Shown here one piece after another: positions 41,685 through 49,987 of a DNA stretch of 64,000 nt. This DNA comes from Actinoplanes sp. TBRC 11911 (lineage in GTDB: Bacteria; Actinomycetota; Actinomycetes; Mycobacteriales; Micromonosporaceae). How positions within the stretch are numbered: the stretch's first letter is position 1; each line of letters begins with the position of its first letter. The stretch is from the NCBI RefSeq assembly GCF_012933445.1, contig NZ_JABBNC010000046.1:1-64000 (forward strand). Direction: 5' to 3'. The notes under the pieces are model-generated. The model was not told where the DNA came from. It saw only the letters and a list, made by a program, of their open reading frames with translations, and searched no databases. Position numbers and translations under genes: made by a program.

Positions 41685-42599
41685 TTAGGTGCTTTCTCGG
41701 TCGCGGATGTGCGCTTCGAGTTCTTTGATCCTGTTCCGCATGAAGTCGATCGTGTCTTCCTCAGTTGCGGACGCGCGCCAGATTTTATCGAAGCGCTCGT
41801 GGTGTTTCCGGGCGATTTCCCGATCCTCGACGATCTCGTCCACCAAGCCGGTTTCCCGGTAGAGGACGTCGGATGTCGGGTCTCCCGCACGCAAGGTGTA
41901 CAGCTCGAAGGTCGCATTGTTCGTCAACGGTGCGTGCGGGGAGTCGAACGGAATCATCCTCACGTTGACCTTGCCCGCCACCGCCAGGTCGAGCAGGAAA
42001 CTCAGCTGCTCGACGAAGACCTCCAGGCCACCCAGCGTGCGGTGGAAGACGGACTGATCGAACAGCGCGTACATACGCAGGTCGCCCAGCCGGGAGAGAA
42101 CCGTCTGCCGCCGGCGGTCCCGGGCCTCGGCCCGATGGTGACGCGTGGCGGCGGAGATCTCGTCGTCTTCGAATTTCGCGAAGTTGGCCGCCGTATAGGC
42201 GGCCGTCTGCAGGGGGCCCGGCATGAAATGCATCTGGTAATAGCGAATTTCCTGCGCCTCGATCTCATATTCGATGAGGCGCATCGAGGCGTCGGTGATA
42301 TGCGACCGGAATTCGGGCGTCTGATACCAGGCAGTCCGCTGCCGAGTCCGAGCGATTTTCGCGAAGGCGAGCAAATCCGCGACCGTCGTCTTGTCCTTGA
42401 CATTCAACAAGGTCAACAATGGGCGGAGGTCGTTCGGAGAAATCCGAACATCACCGTTCTCAATACGAATGATCTTACTGAGGGACCACTCCATCTCCTC
42501 AGCCACTTCGAGCTGAGTCAGATTTGCTGCCTCCCGAGCCTCACGCAACGCGAGACGAAGATGTCTGCGCGCGACGGTCGGAGAGACGTCTTCGGTCAC
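41685..42599 (-). CDS. XRE-family regulator with DUF5753 domain
   Basis: A 304-residue protein: helix-turn-helix in residues 10-70 (LRLALREAREAANLTQLEVAEEMEWSLSKI) and a long C-terminal DUF5753 domain (YEIEAQEIRYYQMHFMPGPL, FVEQLSFLLDLAVAGKVNVRM). Such proteins are abundant in sporulating actinomycetes, usually acting with DUF397 partners in development or antibiotic control. GTG 42599 begins the conserved part. A 12-bp inverted repeat at 42636-42679 lies just upstream and is a probable operator. Confidence 0.9.
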   Translation of the reverse strand: MTEDVSPTVARRHLRLALREAREAANLTQLEVAEEMEWSLSKIIRIENGDVRISPNDLRPLLTLLNVKDKTTVADLLAFAKIARTRQRTAWYQTPEFRSHITDASMRLIEYEIEAQEIRYYQMHFMPGPLQTAAYTAANFAKFEDDEISAATRHHRAEARDRRRQTVLSRLGDLRMYALFDQSVFHRTLGGLEVFVEQLSFLLDLAVAGKVNVRMIPFDSPHAPLTNNATFELYTLRAGDPTSDVLYRETGLVDEIVEDREIARKHHERFDKIWRASATEEDTIDFMRNRIKELEAHIRDREST

Positions 42600-42635
42600 A
42601 GTCCTCAGTCGATCCTTCGTCGTTGAAGAAACCTC

Positions 42636-42679
42636 GTGCCACCTTGCAGCATGCGCGGTGGCAGCTAGCAAGGTGGCAC
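42636..42679. promoter_or_regulatory. 12-bp inverted repeat upstream of the XRE gene
   Basis: GTGCCACCTTGC (42636-42647) and its perfect complement (42668-42679) are separated by 20 bases, 37 bases before the XRE start. Likely an operator or paired operator half-sites. Confidence 0.55.
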
Positions 42680-42770
42680 CATGCTACCCACTGTCCTCAC
42701 TCAACGATGAAATCGCCGCGAGGTTTTCCCTAAAAGTGACTTGTCACTGAGCAACTCCGAGCGGTGATCA

Positions 42771-43097
42771 TCATGCCGCGATCGAACCGGTGTGGAAGCG
42801 TACTACCGAGTAGCTCTCCATGACCCGTTGAAGAGCTCGTGCCACCTGGTTGAAGGTCCTTTCGTCCATGGTGGAGTAAATGATCAGTTCGTCGGCCCGC
42901 AGCTCGAATCGGCGCTCGGCGCGTCCCCGGATGAGGACGGCGGCGAAGGCCGCCGGCAGCAGGATGTTCTTCGGAGAATGCCGGGTGAGCCGCGCACCGC
43001 GCAGATCGGCGATGGCGTACACCCGCGGTGTCTCGCCGAGCCAGACGAACTGGCCGGCCGTGATGAGAGCGTCGGGACCGCGATAGTAGAGGCGCAC
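42771..43097 (-). CDS. DUF6232-like protein, short paralogue
   Basis: A 108-residue protein beginning LYYRGPDALITAGQFVWLGE and ending FNQVARALQRVMESYSVVRF; the same opening and closing blocks occur in the protein at 43352-43768. The middle has a short hydrophobic stretch (ILLPAAFAAVLI) instead of two membrane helices. Start GTG 43097 with a purine-rich GAGGGGGGA upstream. Function unknown; the family name is from memory. It shares a duplicated leader with its paralogue. Confidence 0.72.
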   Translation of the reverse strand: MRLYYRGPDALITAGQFVWLGETPRVYAIADLRGARLTRHSPKNILLPAAFAAVLIRGRAERRFELRADELIIYSTMDERTFNQVARALQRVMESYSVVRFHTGSIAA

Positions 43098-43206
43098 TTT
43101 TTACATCCCCCCTCACGGCAGTCACGCGCGAGGAGGGGCCGCGGAGCGGCTAGAGAGAATTCCACCTCGCATGCCTGGGCGGAGCGGGACAGTCCGGAGG
43201 CGACAA

Positions 43207-43232
43207 CGGCACCCGGTTGCCGCCGGGTGCCG
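43207..43232 (-). promoter_or_regulatory. Leader hairpin of the short DUF6232-like gene
   Basis: Perfect 10-bp arms CGGCACCCGG/CCGGGTGCCG with a 6-nt loop, about 110 bases upstream of GTG 43097. An identical 26-base hairpin lies upstream of the paralogue at 43907-43932. Possible attenuator. Confidence 0.6.
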
Positions 43233-43320
43233 CTCGCTTACTCCCCCCTTGCGTGTCACTCCGCCCTGTCGTGACTGTCTGCATTCAGTAGAGCACCGAC
43301 ACCAGTCTCATCGCTACTGT

Positions 43321-43344
43321 GCAATCTGCCATCTGGCAGATTGC
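43321..43344. promoter_or_regulatory. 24-bp perfect palindrome between the two paralogues
   Basis: GCAATCTGCCA and its complement are separated by TC. It is upstream of the short paralogue's leader and 7 bases past the stop of the long one. A related imperfect palindrome occurs at 44000-44021. Confidence 0.6.
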
Positions 43345-43351
43345 GACAAAG

Positions 43352-43768
43352 CTAAGCCGCCCACGGCGCCGGCAGGCCGTTCTCCATGGCCCGCAGCAAA
43401 GCACGTTTGACCTGGTTGAACACTTGCGCATCGGCGGACGAGAAGAGCTCCACGGCGACGCCCCGATATTCGGCACGCAGCACCAGACGTTGTGGACGAC
43501 GCCGCAGTACGCCGAAGAGGGCGACCGGCAGGGCAGCCAGTCCGACCATCGCGAGGGTCAGCCACAGGCCCGCGACCGAATAGATGAGGGCGCCGGCGGC
43601 CAGAACCGCGCCGGCGCCGGCGAATGTGGCGGCATTCGACCTGTCCGCATCGTCCCGGGTGACACCGACATTACGCAGATCGCGAATGGTGAATGTCTCC
43701 CACGGCACGCACCGAACGAAGAGTTCGCTGGTCACGACGACGTCGGGACCACTGTAGTGGATTCGCAC
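43352..43768 (-). CDS. DUF6232-like membrane protein, long paralogue
   Basis: A 138-residue protein starting at GTG 43768 (GAAGGGAG six bases upstream) with IHYSGPDVVVTSELFVRCVP, two membrane helices (AGAGAVLAAGALIYSVAGLW and LAMVGLAALPVALFGVL) and a soluble end (VELFSSADAQVFNQVKRALL). Its ends match the protein at 42771-43097, so the pair arose by tandem duplication that also copied about 200 bases of leader. Function unknown. Confidence 0.75.
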   Translation of the reverse strand: MRIHYSGPDVVVTSELFVRCVPWETFTIRDLRNVGVTRDDADRSNAATFAGAGAVLAAGALIYSVAGLWLTLAMVGLAALPVALFGVLRRRPQRLVLRAEYRGVAVELFSSADAQVFNQVKRALLRAMENGLPAPWAA

Positions 43769-43906
43769 CTCGAACTCCCTTCCGCTCTTGCGAGGACGGG
43801 ACAGGAGGGGCCACGATGGGCGCAGAGAGAATTCCCCGCCTCGCGCATGTCCTAGAAGGGCCGGCCTCCTCAGCGAGACCGCCCGGACTCTGTTCCGGGG
43901 CGACAA

Positions 43907-43932
43907 CGGCACCCGGTTGCCGCCGGGTGCCG
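43907..43932 (-). promoter_or_regulatory. Leader hairpin of the long DUF6232-like gene
   Basis: The same 26-base hairpin as 43207-43232, about 140 bases upstream of GTG 43768, exactly 700 bases from its twin. Confidence 0.6.
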
Positions 43933-43999
43933 TCGTTAACTTCCGCCCTTTTGCTGGTACTCATCAGTAGAACACGCCACCAGGCAATCCGCCACCGTT

Positions 44000-44021
44000 C
44001 AACTTGCCACGTTGCAGGTTG
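44000..44021. promoter_or_regulatory. 22-bp imperfect palindrome upstream of the long paralogue
   Basis: CAACTTGCCACGTTGCAGGTTG aligns with CAATCTGCCATCTGGCAGAT of the palindrome at 43321-43344, pointing to a shared regulator. Confidence 0.45.
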
Positions 44022-44143
44022 CGTAGCACATCCGTCACTTCCGACCGCTCTTGTGGCGTTTCACCGACTATCTGATCGGGTAGCGACCGGTCAGATGCGA
44101 CAGTCGAACCTGTGAGCACGCAGGTGGAAGGGCGATAACCCGC

Positions 44144-44596
44144 ATGGAGAGCCGACTCAAGATCGCGGGCCAGGCCGTGCAACCCATCCTGGTGATGTTC
44201 CCCCTGGGCCTGTTCGCGATGGCAGCCATCTTCGACACCGCCAACCTCCTCGGCGGTCCGGGCATCCTCGGCACGCTCGCCTGCTGGAACGTGGTGGCGG
44301 GCCTGGTCGCCGGCATTCTCGCGACGATGGCCGGGGCGCTCGACGTCGCCTTCGCCCGCCCCGAGTTCAAACGCGTCGGCATGCTCCGCGTGCTGCTCAG
44401 CATGGGCTCGCTCATCCTTTTCGCGGTCATCCTCATGCTGCGCATGGGCAACACGGACCGCGCGGCCGGCGCCGGCGTCTACTTCGTCGAACTGATCGCA
44501 CTGGGCGTCAGCGGCTTCGGCGCATGGTTCGCCAGCCGCCTCGCCCACGGCCGCATGCCGGCGTTCGCCCGCGCCGCGCTCGGCCAGCGCGGCTGA
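44144..44596 (+). CDS. DUF2231 membrane protein
   Basis: A 150-residue protein with four transmembrane helices, opening with QAVQPILVMFPLGLFAMAAI (the DUF2231 hallmark of a short amphipathic start then helix 1), then CWNVVAGLVAGILATMAGAL. DUF2231 proteins are of unknown function, sometimes near heme or redox genes. ATG 44144 is preceded by GGAAGGG at a rather long distance. It is convergent with the PSP1 gene. Confidence 0.85.
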   Translation: MESRLKIAGQAVQPILVMFPLGLFAMAAIFDTANLLGGPGILGTLACWNVVAGLVAGILATMAGALDVAFARPEFKRVGMLRVLLSMGSLILFAVILMLRMGNTDRAAGAGVYFVELIALGVSGFGAWFASRLAHGRMPAFARAALGQRG

Positions 44597-44628
44597 GATC
44601 CCCTAAAAGTCTCGTAGCGCCCTGCTGG

Positions 44629-45459
44629 TCAGCGGCTTTCGTATGCCTGCCTCGGCCCGCAAACCGAGGCGCGGCTGCACGAACAACGTGACCCGTCGGC
44701 GTCCATCCGGACCACCACCTCGTCCTTCGGCACGCTGTGCGCCACCACCCGGCCATCCCCCTCGGGCGTCGTCACCCTGGTTCCGACGGCCGGAGCGGAC
44801 TCGGCAAATTTGGCGTACAAAGGATGTTCGTACTTGAGGCAGCACATCAGCCGCCCGCACGCGCCGGAGATCCGCAGTGGATTGAGCGGCAGGTCCTGGT
44901 CTTTCGCCATCCGGATGGTCACCGGCTCGAAGTCGGTGAGGAACGTGGCGCAACACAGATCGCGGCCGCAGGAACCGATGCCGCCCTGTACGCGGGCCGA
45001 GTCGCGGGCGGAGAGCTGGCGCAGCTCGACGCGGCAGTGCAGGGTGGCGCCGAGGTCGCGGACCAGGGAGCGGAAGTCGACGCGATGCGGGGCGGTGAAG
45101 TAGATCGTCGTACGCGCGCCGCCGGTGCCGGCCTGATCCAGGACGTGATCCACGGCCACGACCTTCATCGGCAGCTCGTGCGCCTTGATCAGTTTCTTCG
45201 CGGCGGTCTTCGCCTCGGCCTTGCGTTTGCGCAGCAGCTCATCACGGCGCAGATCGTTGTCATCGGCGAGGCCGGCGACACGCGGGTAACCAGCGGTGTC
45301 CTCGCTGACCCACTGCGCCGCCCAGACGCACTCCGCCACCTCGGGTCCGTCGTCCGTGGGCACGAGCACCCGGTCGCCGACCTTGGGCGAGAACTCGCCC
45401 GGATCCAGGTAGTAGAGACGGCCATACCGGTTGAAGCTGACCGCGCACAGCATGCCCAT
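44629..45459 (-). CDS. PSP1 domain protein (RicT/YaaT-like)
   Basis: A 276-residue protein with the PSP1 core: GGIGSCGRDLCCATFLTDF, NPLRISGACGRLMCCLKYEH (the Cys-rich iron-sulfur segment known from B. subtilis RicT) and an earlier HRVDFRSLVRDLGATLHCRV. In B. subtilis RicT acts in a complex that affects RNA processing and development, and its gene also lies next to holB. Here holB is 2.5 kb away with an LPXTG gene between. The C-terminus has extra Cys (CSCSRASVCG). Start ATG 45459. Confidence 0.9.
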   Translation of the reverse strand: MGMLCAVSFNRYGRLYYLDPGEFSPKVGDRVLVPTDDGPEVAECVWAAQWVSEDTAGYPRVAGLADDNDLRRDELLRKRKAEAKTAAKKLIKAHELPMKVVAVDHVLDQAGTGGARTTIYFTAPHRVDFRSLVRDLGATLHCRVELRQLSARDSARVQGGIGSCGRDLCCATFLTDFEPVTIRMAKDQDLPLNPLRISGACGRLMCCLKYEHPLYAKFAESAPAVGTRVTTPEGDGRVVAHSVPKDEVVVRMDADGSRCSCSRASVCGPRQAYESR

Positions 45460-45502
45460 GGGCCCACCCTACTCGTGCGATCTCCCGTACCAAATGCCGG
45501 TT

Positions 45503-45533
45503 TTGACCTACCCGGCGGGGTTGTCACATAGAT
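45503..45533 (+). promoter_or_regulatory. Candidate promoter of the LPXTG gene
   Basis: TTGACC at 45503-45508 and CATAGAT around 45527-45533 with an 18-base spacer, about 110 bases upstream of ATG 45643. Confidence 0.35.
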
Positions 45534-45642
45534 CGCGCGCAACCGCCCAGATCGACCTTCGTTGGGCAGACCCGTAGACGCCGTTCGCCGGTGGCGGCAG
45601 ACGCCGCTGGATCGAAACGGCAGACTCGGGAGGAAACCTGCC

Positions 45643-47151
45643 ATGACGTCCGCCAGGTCGCTGGCCGCCAGTGTCGCCGCGCTCGGTTTCGCGAGCGCAC
45701 TCACCGCGCCGATGCCCGCGCTCGCGGCACCCGCGCCCTGCGAACGAGCCGAGAACTACGCGGCCCAGTCCGGCGCGGCGCTGCTCCGGATCGACGAACT
45801 CGAGGTACGCAAGGCGGCGGAACGGCCCGTCGCCAAGCCGGGCGACCAGGAAAAGGACGAGCCGGCCGACTCGGTGTTCTCGGACATCGACCCGACGACG
45901 GACAACCCGGACGACAGCGACAGCCTCAGCGAGGGCATCGGCATGTTCGGGACGAACCTGCTGAACCTCGCGGACCTGTCCCACGTGACGGTGTCGGAAC
46001 TGGACCGGGGCGGATCCGGGGGCGGTGCGATGGGCGTGCCCGAGGCGGCGAGCGTGTCCGACGTCGGAGTCGGCGAATCCCGTACGGCAATGGTCGCCAC
46101 CACCCGCATCAACGCGGCCGGATACGCCCGGATCGCGGACGCCAAGGGCGACCTGTCCGAGCCGGTCATTCAGCAGGCGCCGCCGACGCACGACAAGGCG
46201 ACGACCCGGAACACGGCGGCCGGCGATGTCGGTCCGCTGACCGTCGGGAAGGGGACGATCGCCGCCCACGCACGCTGGGACGGCGCGATGGCCTGCGGGA
46301 AGGCGGCGGGTGAAACGTCCCGTGCCGACACGGAGCTGAAGAAGGTGAGCCTGGGCGATCTGGTGCGCGTCCCCGAAAAGCTGGTCAGCCGGTCCACCAC
46401 CGCGCTCGAACGCAGCGGGGGCGAGACCCGGACGGTGGCGTCGTCGGCGGTGACCGCGAACCGTATCGACCTGGCCGGCGGCGCGATCCGCGTGCGCGTG
46501 CTGCGTCAGCCCACGCTGGTCGCATGCATGTCGACCGCGGGCGGCGAGATCTCTTACACCCCCGCGGCGATCGAGGTCTCCGGTGAGGGCATCACCACCA
46601 AGCGGCTGTCGACGGCCGGTGACCATGCCGACGTGACGCTGCGTTCGCTCGAGGCGGCGCCGTTCCCGGGCTTGGACACTCTGCGCAAGGGCGCACCGCT
46701 GCCGTTGCCGATCATCCCGGGCCTCCCGAAGATCTCCAGCCCGCACCTGGAGTCGGCGCCCGCGGGCGGCGAGGGGACGCGGGTCCGGATCTCGCTGGGC
46801 GAGGTGCGGCAGGCGAGGAAGGGCCGGGCGATCGCGGCCAAGGCGACCGCCATCCAGGTGGCGATCACCCAGGGCGGCGGCTCGGACGCGTCGTCTGCCT
46901 CGGACCGGGACAAGAAGGGCTACGGCTCGGCGACGACGCTGGCGATGACCATGGGCTTCGGCTTGATGGAGGCGGCGGCGGTGGCTCCCGCGGCAGACCT
47001 CGAAGGTGTTTCCGCCGCCGGTGGCACGGCCGGTGGGCTGCCGATCACCGGACCCCGGCTGGACGTTCTCGCGTACGCCGGAGTGGGTCTGCTGGCCGTC
47101 GGCGCCGGGGCCGTGTTGATGACGATTCGCCGTCGGCGGTCACGGCTTTAG
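45643..47151 (+). CDS. LPXTG-anchored secreted surface protein
   Basis: A 502-residue protein with a Sec signal peptide (MTSARSLAASVAALGFASAL, cleavage near ALAAPAP), a Ser/Thr/Gly-rich extracellular region and a sortase signal: LPITG near residue 465, a hydrophobic helix (VLAYAGVGLLAVGAGAVLM) and a basic RRRRSRL tail. Two or more Cys (PCERAEN, MACGKAAG, VACMSTAG) may form disulfides. GGAGG precedes ATG 45643. No enzymatic domain is recognised and no sortase gene is in the window, so it would rely on one elsewhere. Confidence 0.85.
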   Translation: MTSARSLAASVAALGFASALTAPMPALAAPAPCERAENYAAQSGAALLRIDELEVRKAAERPVAKPGDQEKDEPADSVFSDIDPTTDNPDDSDSLSEGIGMFGTNLLNLADLSHVTVSELDRGGSGGGAMGVPEAASVSDVGVGESRTAMVATTRINAAGYARIADAKGDLSEPVIQQAPPTHDKATTRNTAAGDVGPLTVGKGTIAAHARWDGAMACGKAAGETSRADTELKKVSLGDLVRVPEKLVSRSTTALERSGGETRTVASSAVTANRIDLAGGAIRVRVLRQPTLVACMSTAGGEISYTPAAIEVSGEGITTKRLSTAGDHADVTLRSLEAAPFPGLDTLRKGAPLPLPIIPGLPKISSPHLESAPAGGEGTRVRISLGEVRQARKGRAIAAKATAIQVAITQGGGSDASSASDRDKKGYGSATTLAMTMGFGLMEAAAVAPAADLEGVSAAGGTAGGLPITGPRLDVLAYAGVGLLAVGAGAVLMTIRRRRSRL

Positions 47152-47296
47152 ACGAGTAAGTCCTAACCGCGGTGGTAGGCGGTGAGTGACCTGGTCACGG
47201 TGTAGCTCCGGTGGCGCCAGAGCTGAGGCGCTGCGGCGATCCGTTCGCCGCCGGGCCGTCCCGCTATCTGGACACCGCGGTCACATCGTGGATTTT

Positions 47297-47351
47297 TGTG
47301 AACCTTGGAGAGTTGCGCCCACATACGAGCCCTAACTCTCCAAGGTTCACA
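47297..47351. repeat. Dispersed hairpin repeat, class B, copy 2
   Basis: Perfect 18-bp arms TGTGAACCTTGGAGAGTT (47297-47314) and complement (47334-47351). The 19-nt loop contains GCCCACATACGAGC, the inverse of the class B copy at 24906-24954. Confidence 0.92.
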
Positions 47352-47631
47352 TTCGGCCGGAAAAAGCTACCGGGCGAAAGCCCCGTTACGTGACAAATAT
47401 ACTCTCTACAATGGACGCTAGTCTCACATCGCGGACGGTGGGTCCATGATGCGGGCGCAGGTCTCAGCAGGCGGTCGCCCGTCTCACGGAATGGAAGCGC
47501 CGCGCGGCCGCGCCCCGAGCCGGCCCGTCCGGCAACCCAGCCGATCCGATAAATCTCGGGAAATGTCGGATATGCGAGAGGGGTGGCGGGGGGCTGGCGG
47601 ACGGACGGCGATCAGATCGCTGATCGCCTAC

Positions 47632-47685
47632 GGCCACTGATTCGGCTAGGGCCACTGATTCGGCTAGGGCCACTGACTCGTCTAG
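47632..47685. repeat. 18-bp tandem repeat, three units
   Basis: GGCCACTGATTCGGCTAG occurs twice exactly and a third time with two changes. Each unit contains an in-frame stop on the plus strand, so it is unlikely to be coding there. Confidence 0.9.
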
Positions 47686-47960
47686 GCGACGGGTCGGGCA
47701 ACCGGAACCGATCGCCCGGATGGAGAGACATCGATCCCCTCTCGGTGGAGCTCCCGTCAACGGATGTCCGATCCTGGTCCGCCAAGTGGCCCTAAGCCGT
47801 CCGAATCCCGAGACAACCATCGATTTCCAGCGTTGAGTGAGTTCTACACCTGCGGGGGGTGCAGGAGGGCACGGCGTCGCATTCGGCTTTTCCGGTTGTC
47901 CGAATGCGGCGCCGCGTCCGGTTCCACCGCCCGCGGCAAAGCCGGGCCACCGCCCGGCCC

Positions 47961-48011
47961 CAGCCAGCGTCGGGCCCCAGCCAGCGTCGGGCCCCAGCCA
48001 CCGTCGGGTCA
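47961..48011. repeat. 17-bp tandem repeat at the 3' end of holB
   Basis: CAGCCAGCGTCGGGCCC occurs twice, then a diverged unit whose last three bases are the holB stop codon. Repeat expansion here could shift the end of holB. Confidence 0.85.
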
Positions 48012-49202
48012 GCCGCGCCAAAGCCTCAGCATCATCGCCTCGACGGCGATCTCGGGCTTGACGTTCAGGTCGATCGCGTCCCGGCAGGCCAGCACCGCCT
48101 CCAAGCGACGCAACGCGCTCTCCGGGCTCCACTTGCCGGCCGCCGCCTCGGATTGCGCCGCCACGTCGGTATGCACGACCGGGACCGGCGCCCGCAGGCT
48201 GGTGATCAGCACGTCGCGATAGAAACCGGCCAGGTCGACCAGGGCCCGGTCGAGCGCGTCGCGCTTGGCTCGGGTCGCCCTCGACTTCTGGCGTTTCTCC
48301 AGGTCTTTCAGCTGGCCGGCGGCGCCTCGGAAAGCACCGGCGGCGCCCCGCCCGGTGCCGCCCGCGCCCAGCGCCTGCTCCAGCGCGGCCCGCTCGGAAG
48401 CATCCATCTCCACGACCAGCTCGGCCGCCTCCGCCTCGGCGGCCTTGATCAGCGCGGCGGCCGCGTCGTAGCAGGCGCCAACCCCGGTCAGCCGGCGGGG
48501 AACGGTCAGCACCGCGTCCCGGCGGCCGCGGGCCTCCGCGTCGCCGGCCAGTCGCTTCGCCCGGCCGACGTGGCCCTGGGCGGCGGCCGCGGCCCAGGTC
48601 GCGACGTCCGGCGCGACGCCGTCCCGGCGCACCAGCACCTCGGCCACCGCGTCCGCGGGCGGCTGCCGCAGCGTCACCACGCGGCAGCGGGAGCGGATCG
48701 TCACCGAGATGTCATCCGGGTGGGTGGACGGGGTGCACAGCAGGAAGACGGTGCGCGGCGGGGGCTCCTCGATCGCCTTGAGCAACGCGTTGCCCGCCTG
48801 CTCGGTGAGACGGTCGGCATCCTCGATCACCACGACCTGCCACCGGCCGCCGGACGGGGCGCTGGCCGCGCGCAGCACCAGGGCCCGCATCTCGTTGACA
48901 CCGATCGAGAGGCCCTCGGGGACGACGAAGCGCACGTCGGCGTGGGTTTTGCCCATGACGGTGTGGCAGCCGTGGCACTCACCGCAACCGACGCCGCCGC
49001 GCTCGCACTCCAGCGCGGCCGCGAACGACCTGGCCGCCACCGACCGCCCCGAACCCGCCGGGCCCGTGAAGATCCAGGCATGGGTCATGGCACCCACCGC
49101 CACCTGCTCGCCGGCGACCACCCGGGCGGCGGCCGCGGCGGCCTGGCGCAGCGTGGCGACGGGCTCGTGCTGGCCCACCAGATCCGCGAAGACGTCGGTC
49201 AC
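48009..49202 (-). CDS. holB: DNA polymerase III delta-prime subunit
   Basis: A 397-residue clamp-loader AAA+ subunit. The P-loop is GPAGSGRSVAA, a degenerate form with Arg-Ser in place of Lys-Ser/Thr, as common in delta-prime. Zinc module CGECHGCHTV, sensor region VVVIEDADRLTEQAGNALLKA and IRSRCRVVTLRQP follow, with a long actinobacterial C-terminal domain. GTG 49202 gives a leaderless-type arrangement (TACCAT seven bases upstream); a start 30 bases earlier is possible. The gene lies divergent from a YbaB-type gene. Confidence 0.93.
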   Translation of the reverse strand: MTDVFADLVGQHEPVATLRQAAAAAARVVAGEQVAVGAMTHAWIFTGPAGSGRSVAARSFAAALECERGGVGCGECHGCHTVMGKTHADVRFVVPEGLSIGVNEMRALVLRAASAPSGGRWQVVVIEDADRLTEQAGNALLKAIEEPPPRTVFLLCTPSTHPDDISVTIRSRCRVVTLRQPPADAVAEVLVRRDGVAPDVATWAAAAAQGHVGRAKRLAGDAEARGRRDAVLTVPRRLTGVGACYDAAAALIKAAEAEAAELVVEMDASERAALEQALGAGGTGRGAAGAFRGAAGQLKDLEKRQKSRATRAKRDALDRALVDLAGFYRDVLITSLRAPVPVVHTDVAAQSEAAAGKWSPESALRRLEAVLACRDAIDLNVKPEIAVEAMMLRLWRG

Positions 49203-49355
49203 GCACCGAATGGTATTGCGCGGGTCCGACAAAACCGCAGGCGCGATCCGAGGTTATCCACAGTGGAGAACTTGACGTAGCGCGGGCGTCACGCTTCCGG
49301 GTACGGTCTGATCCCTGAGCGCGACGGCGCGCTGACGCGCGGTAAGGAGCGTGGC

Positions 49356-49685
49356 ATGGGCCGTGAGATCGACGAGTCGTGGATCGACGACGCCATCCAG
49401 CGGTTCAAACGCTTTGATCAGCAGCGCGATCAGTACGAGAGGGCCGTCGCGACGCACCTCGTCTCCGTGCACTCGGCGGACGACACGATCGAGATAGTGG
49501 TGACCGCCGCCGGCGACATCACCGACGTCCATCTACGGGGCTCCCTGCACCATCGCAACCCGGTCGATTTCGCGCGCGAGTTGAAGGAGGTCATCACCAG
49601 CGCCGCCGAGGCGGCTCGCTGGGCGCGCGAGAAACTCCACGGCGAGGTCTTCGGAAAGCTCCCTTCGCTGGAAGAGGACATATGA
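49356..49685 (+). CDS. YbaB/EbfC-family DNA-binding-like protein
   Basis: A 109-residue alpha/beta protein like YbaB nucleoid-associated proteins: an N-terminal helix IDDAIQRFKRFDQQRDQYERA, beta strands DDTIEIVVTAAGDITDVHL, and a C-terminal helix. Actinobacterial versions often accompany type VII secretion-like genes. Its stop overlaps the next ATG (ATGA). Upstream 49203-49355 is shared with holB's promoter region. Confidence 0.8.
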   Translation: MGREIDESWIDDAIQRFKRFDQQRDQYERAVATHLVSVHSADDTIEIVVTAAGDITDVHLRGSLHHRNPVDFARELKEVITSAAEAARWAREKLHGEVFGKLPSLEEDI

Positions 49686-49981
49686 ACCATCTTGCCGACC
49701 GCCTCGATCGCGCCGCGGAGTCGCTGACCGCCATCCAGGCGCGCCTGCCCCGGCTGACCGTCCCGGCCGCCGCGTTCGGTGCCGACGACGCGGGCGCTCC
49801 CGGCCACCTGGGCCGTGACCTGCACGCACACTGGACGGCGGTGCTGACGGCCCGATCCCGGGAAGCCGCGACGGCCGCCGCGCGCCTGACGGAAATTGCT
49901 TTTTCCGTACGCGACGCCCAGCAGCGTTATACGACAACGGACGAGGCAGCCGCTCGTCGCCTGCGCGGGCAGAACTGGTGA
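49682..49981 (+). CDS. Type VII secretion-like small helical protein
   Basis: A 99-residue all-helical protein (DRLDRAAESLTAIQARLPRL, then HWTAVLTARSREAATAAARL, ending YTTTDEAAARRLRGQNW). Length, helix-turn-helix layout and the YTTTDEAAA ending resemble EspC/DUF2580-type ESX-associated proteins. It is coupled to the upstream YbaB-like gene by ATGA overlap and followed after 6 bases by the next gene. No ESX ATPase is in the window. Confidence 0.7.
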   Translation: MNHLADRLDRAAESLTAIQARLPRLTVPAAAFGADDAGAPGHLGRDLHAHWTAVLTARSREAATAAARLTEIAFSVRDAQQRYTTTDEAAARRLRGQNW

Positions 49982-49987
49982 CGGCCG

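Larger units (their letters stand above)
43769..44143. other. Leader region of the long DUF6232-like gene and DUF2231 promoter region
   Basis: 375 bases with no gene. It holds the conserved leader hairpin (43907-43932), an imperfect 22-bp palindrome (44000-44021), and about 120 bases upstream of the divergent DUF2231 gene. An open frame on the minus strand through the leader has no counterpart in the duplicated leader, so it is not taken as a gene. Confidence 0.65.
47152..48008. other. Repeat-containing non-coding gap
   Basis: About 860 bases between the LPXTG gene and holB. It contains a class B hairpin (47297-47351), an 18-bp tandem repeat (47632-47685) and a 17-bp tandem repeat reaching the holB stop (47961-48011). 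Short open frames here have low-complexity translations and no ribosome binding sites. Confidence 0.65.

Noticed and set aside
43671..43964. 97-codon frame through the leader of the long DUF6232-like gene
   Set aside because: The duplicated leader upstream of the paralogue has no matching frame, so the conserved feature is the hairpin, not a peptide.
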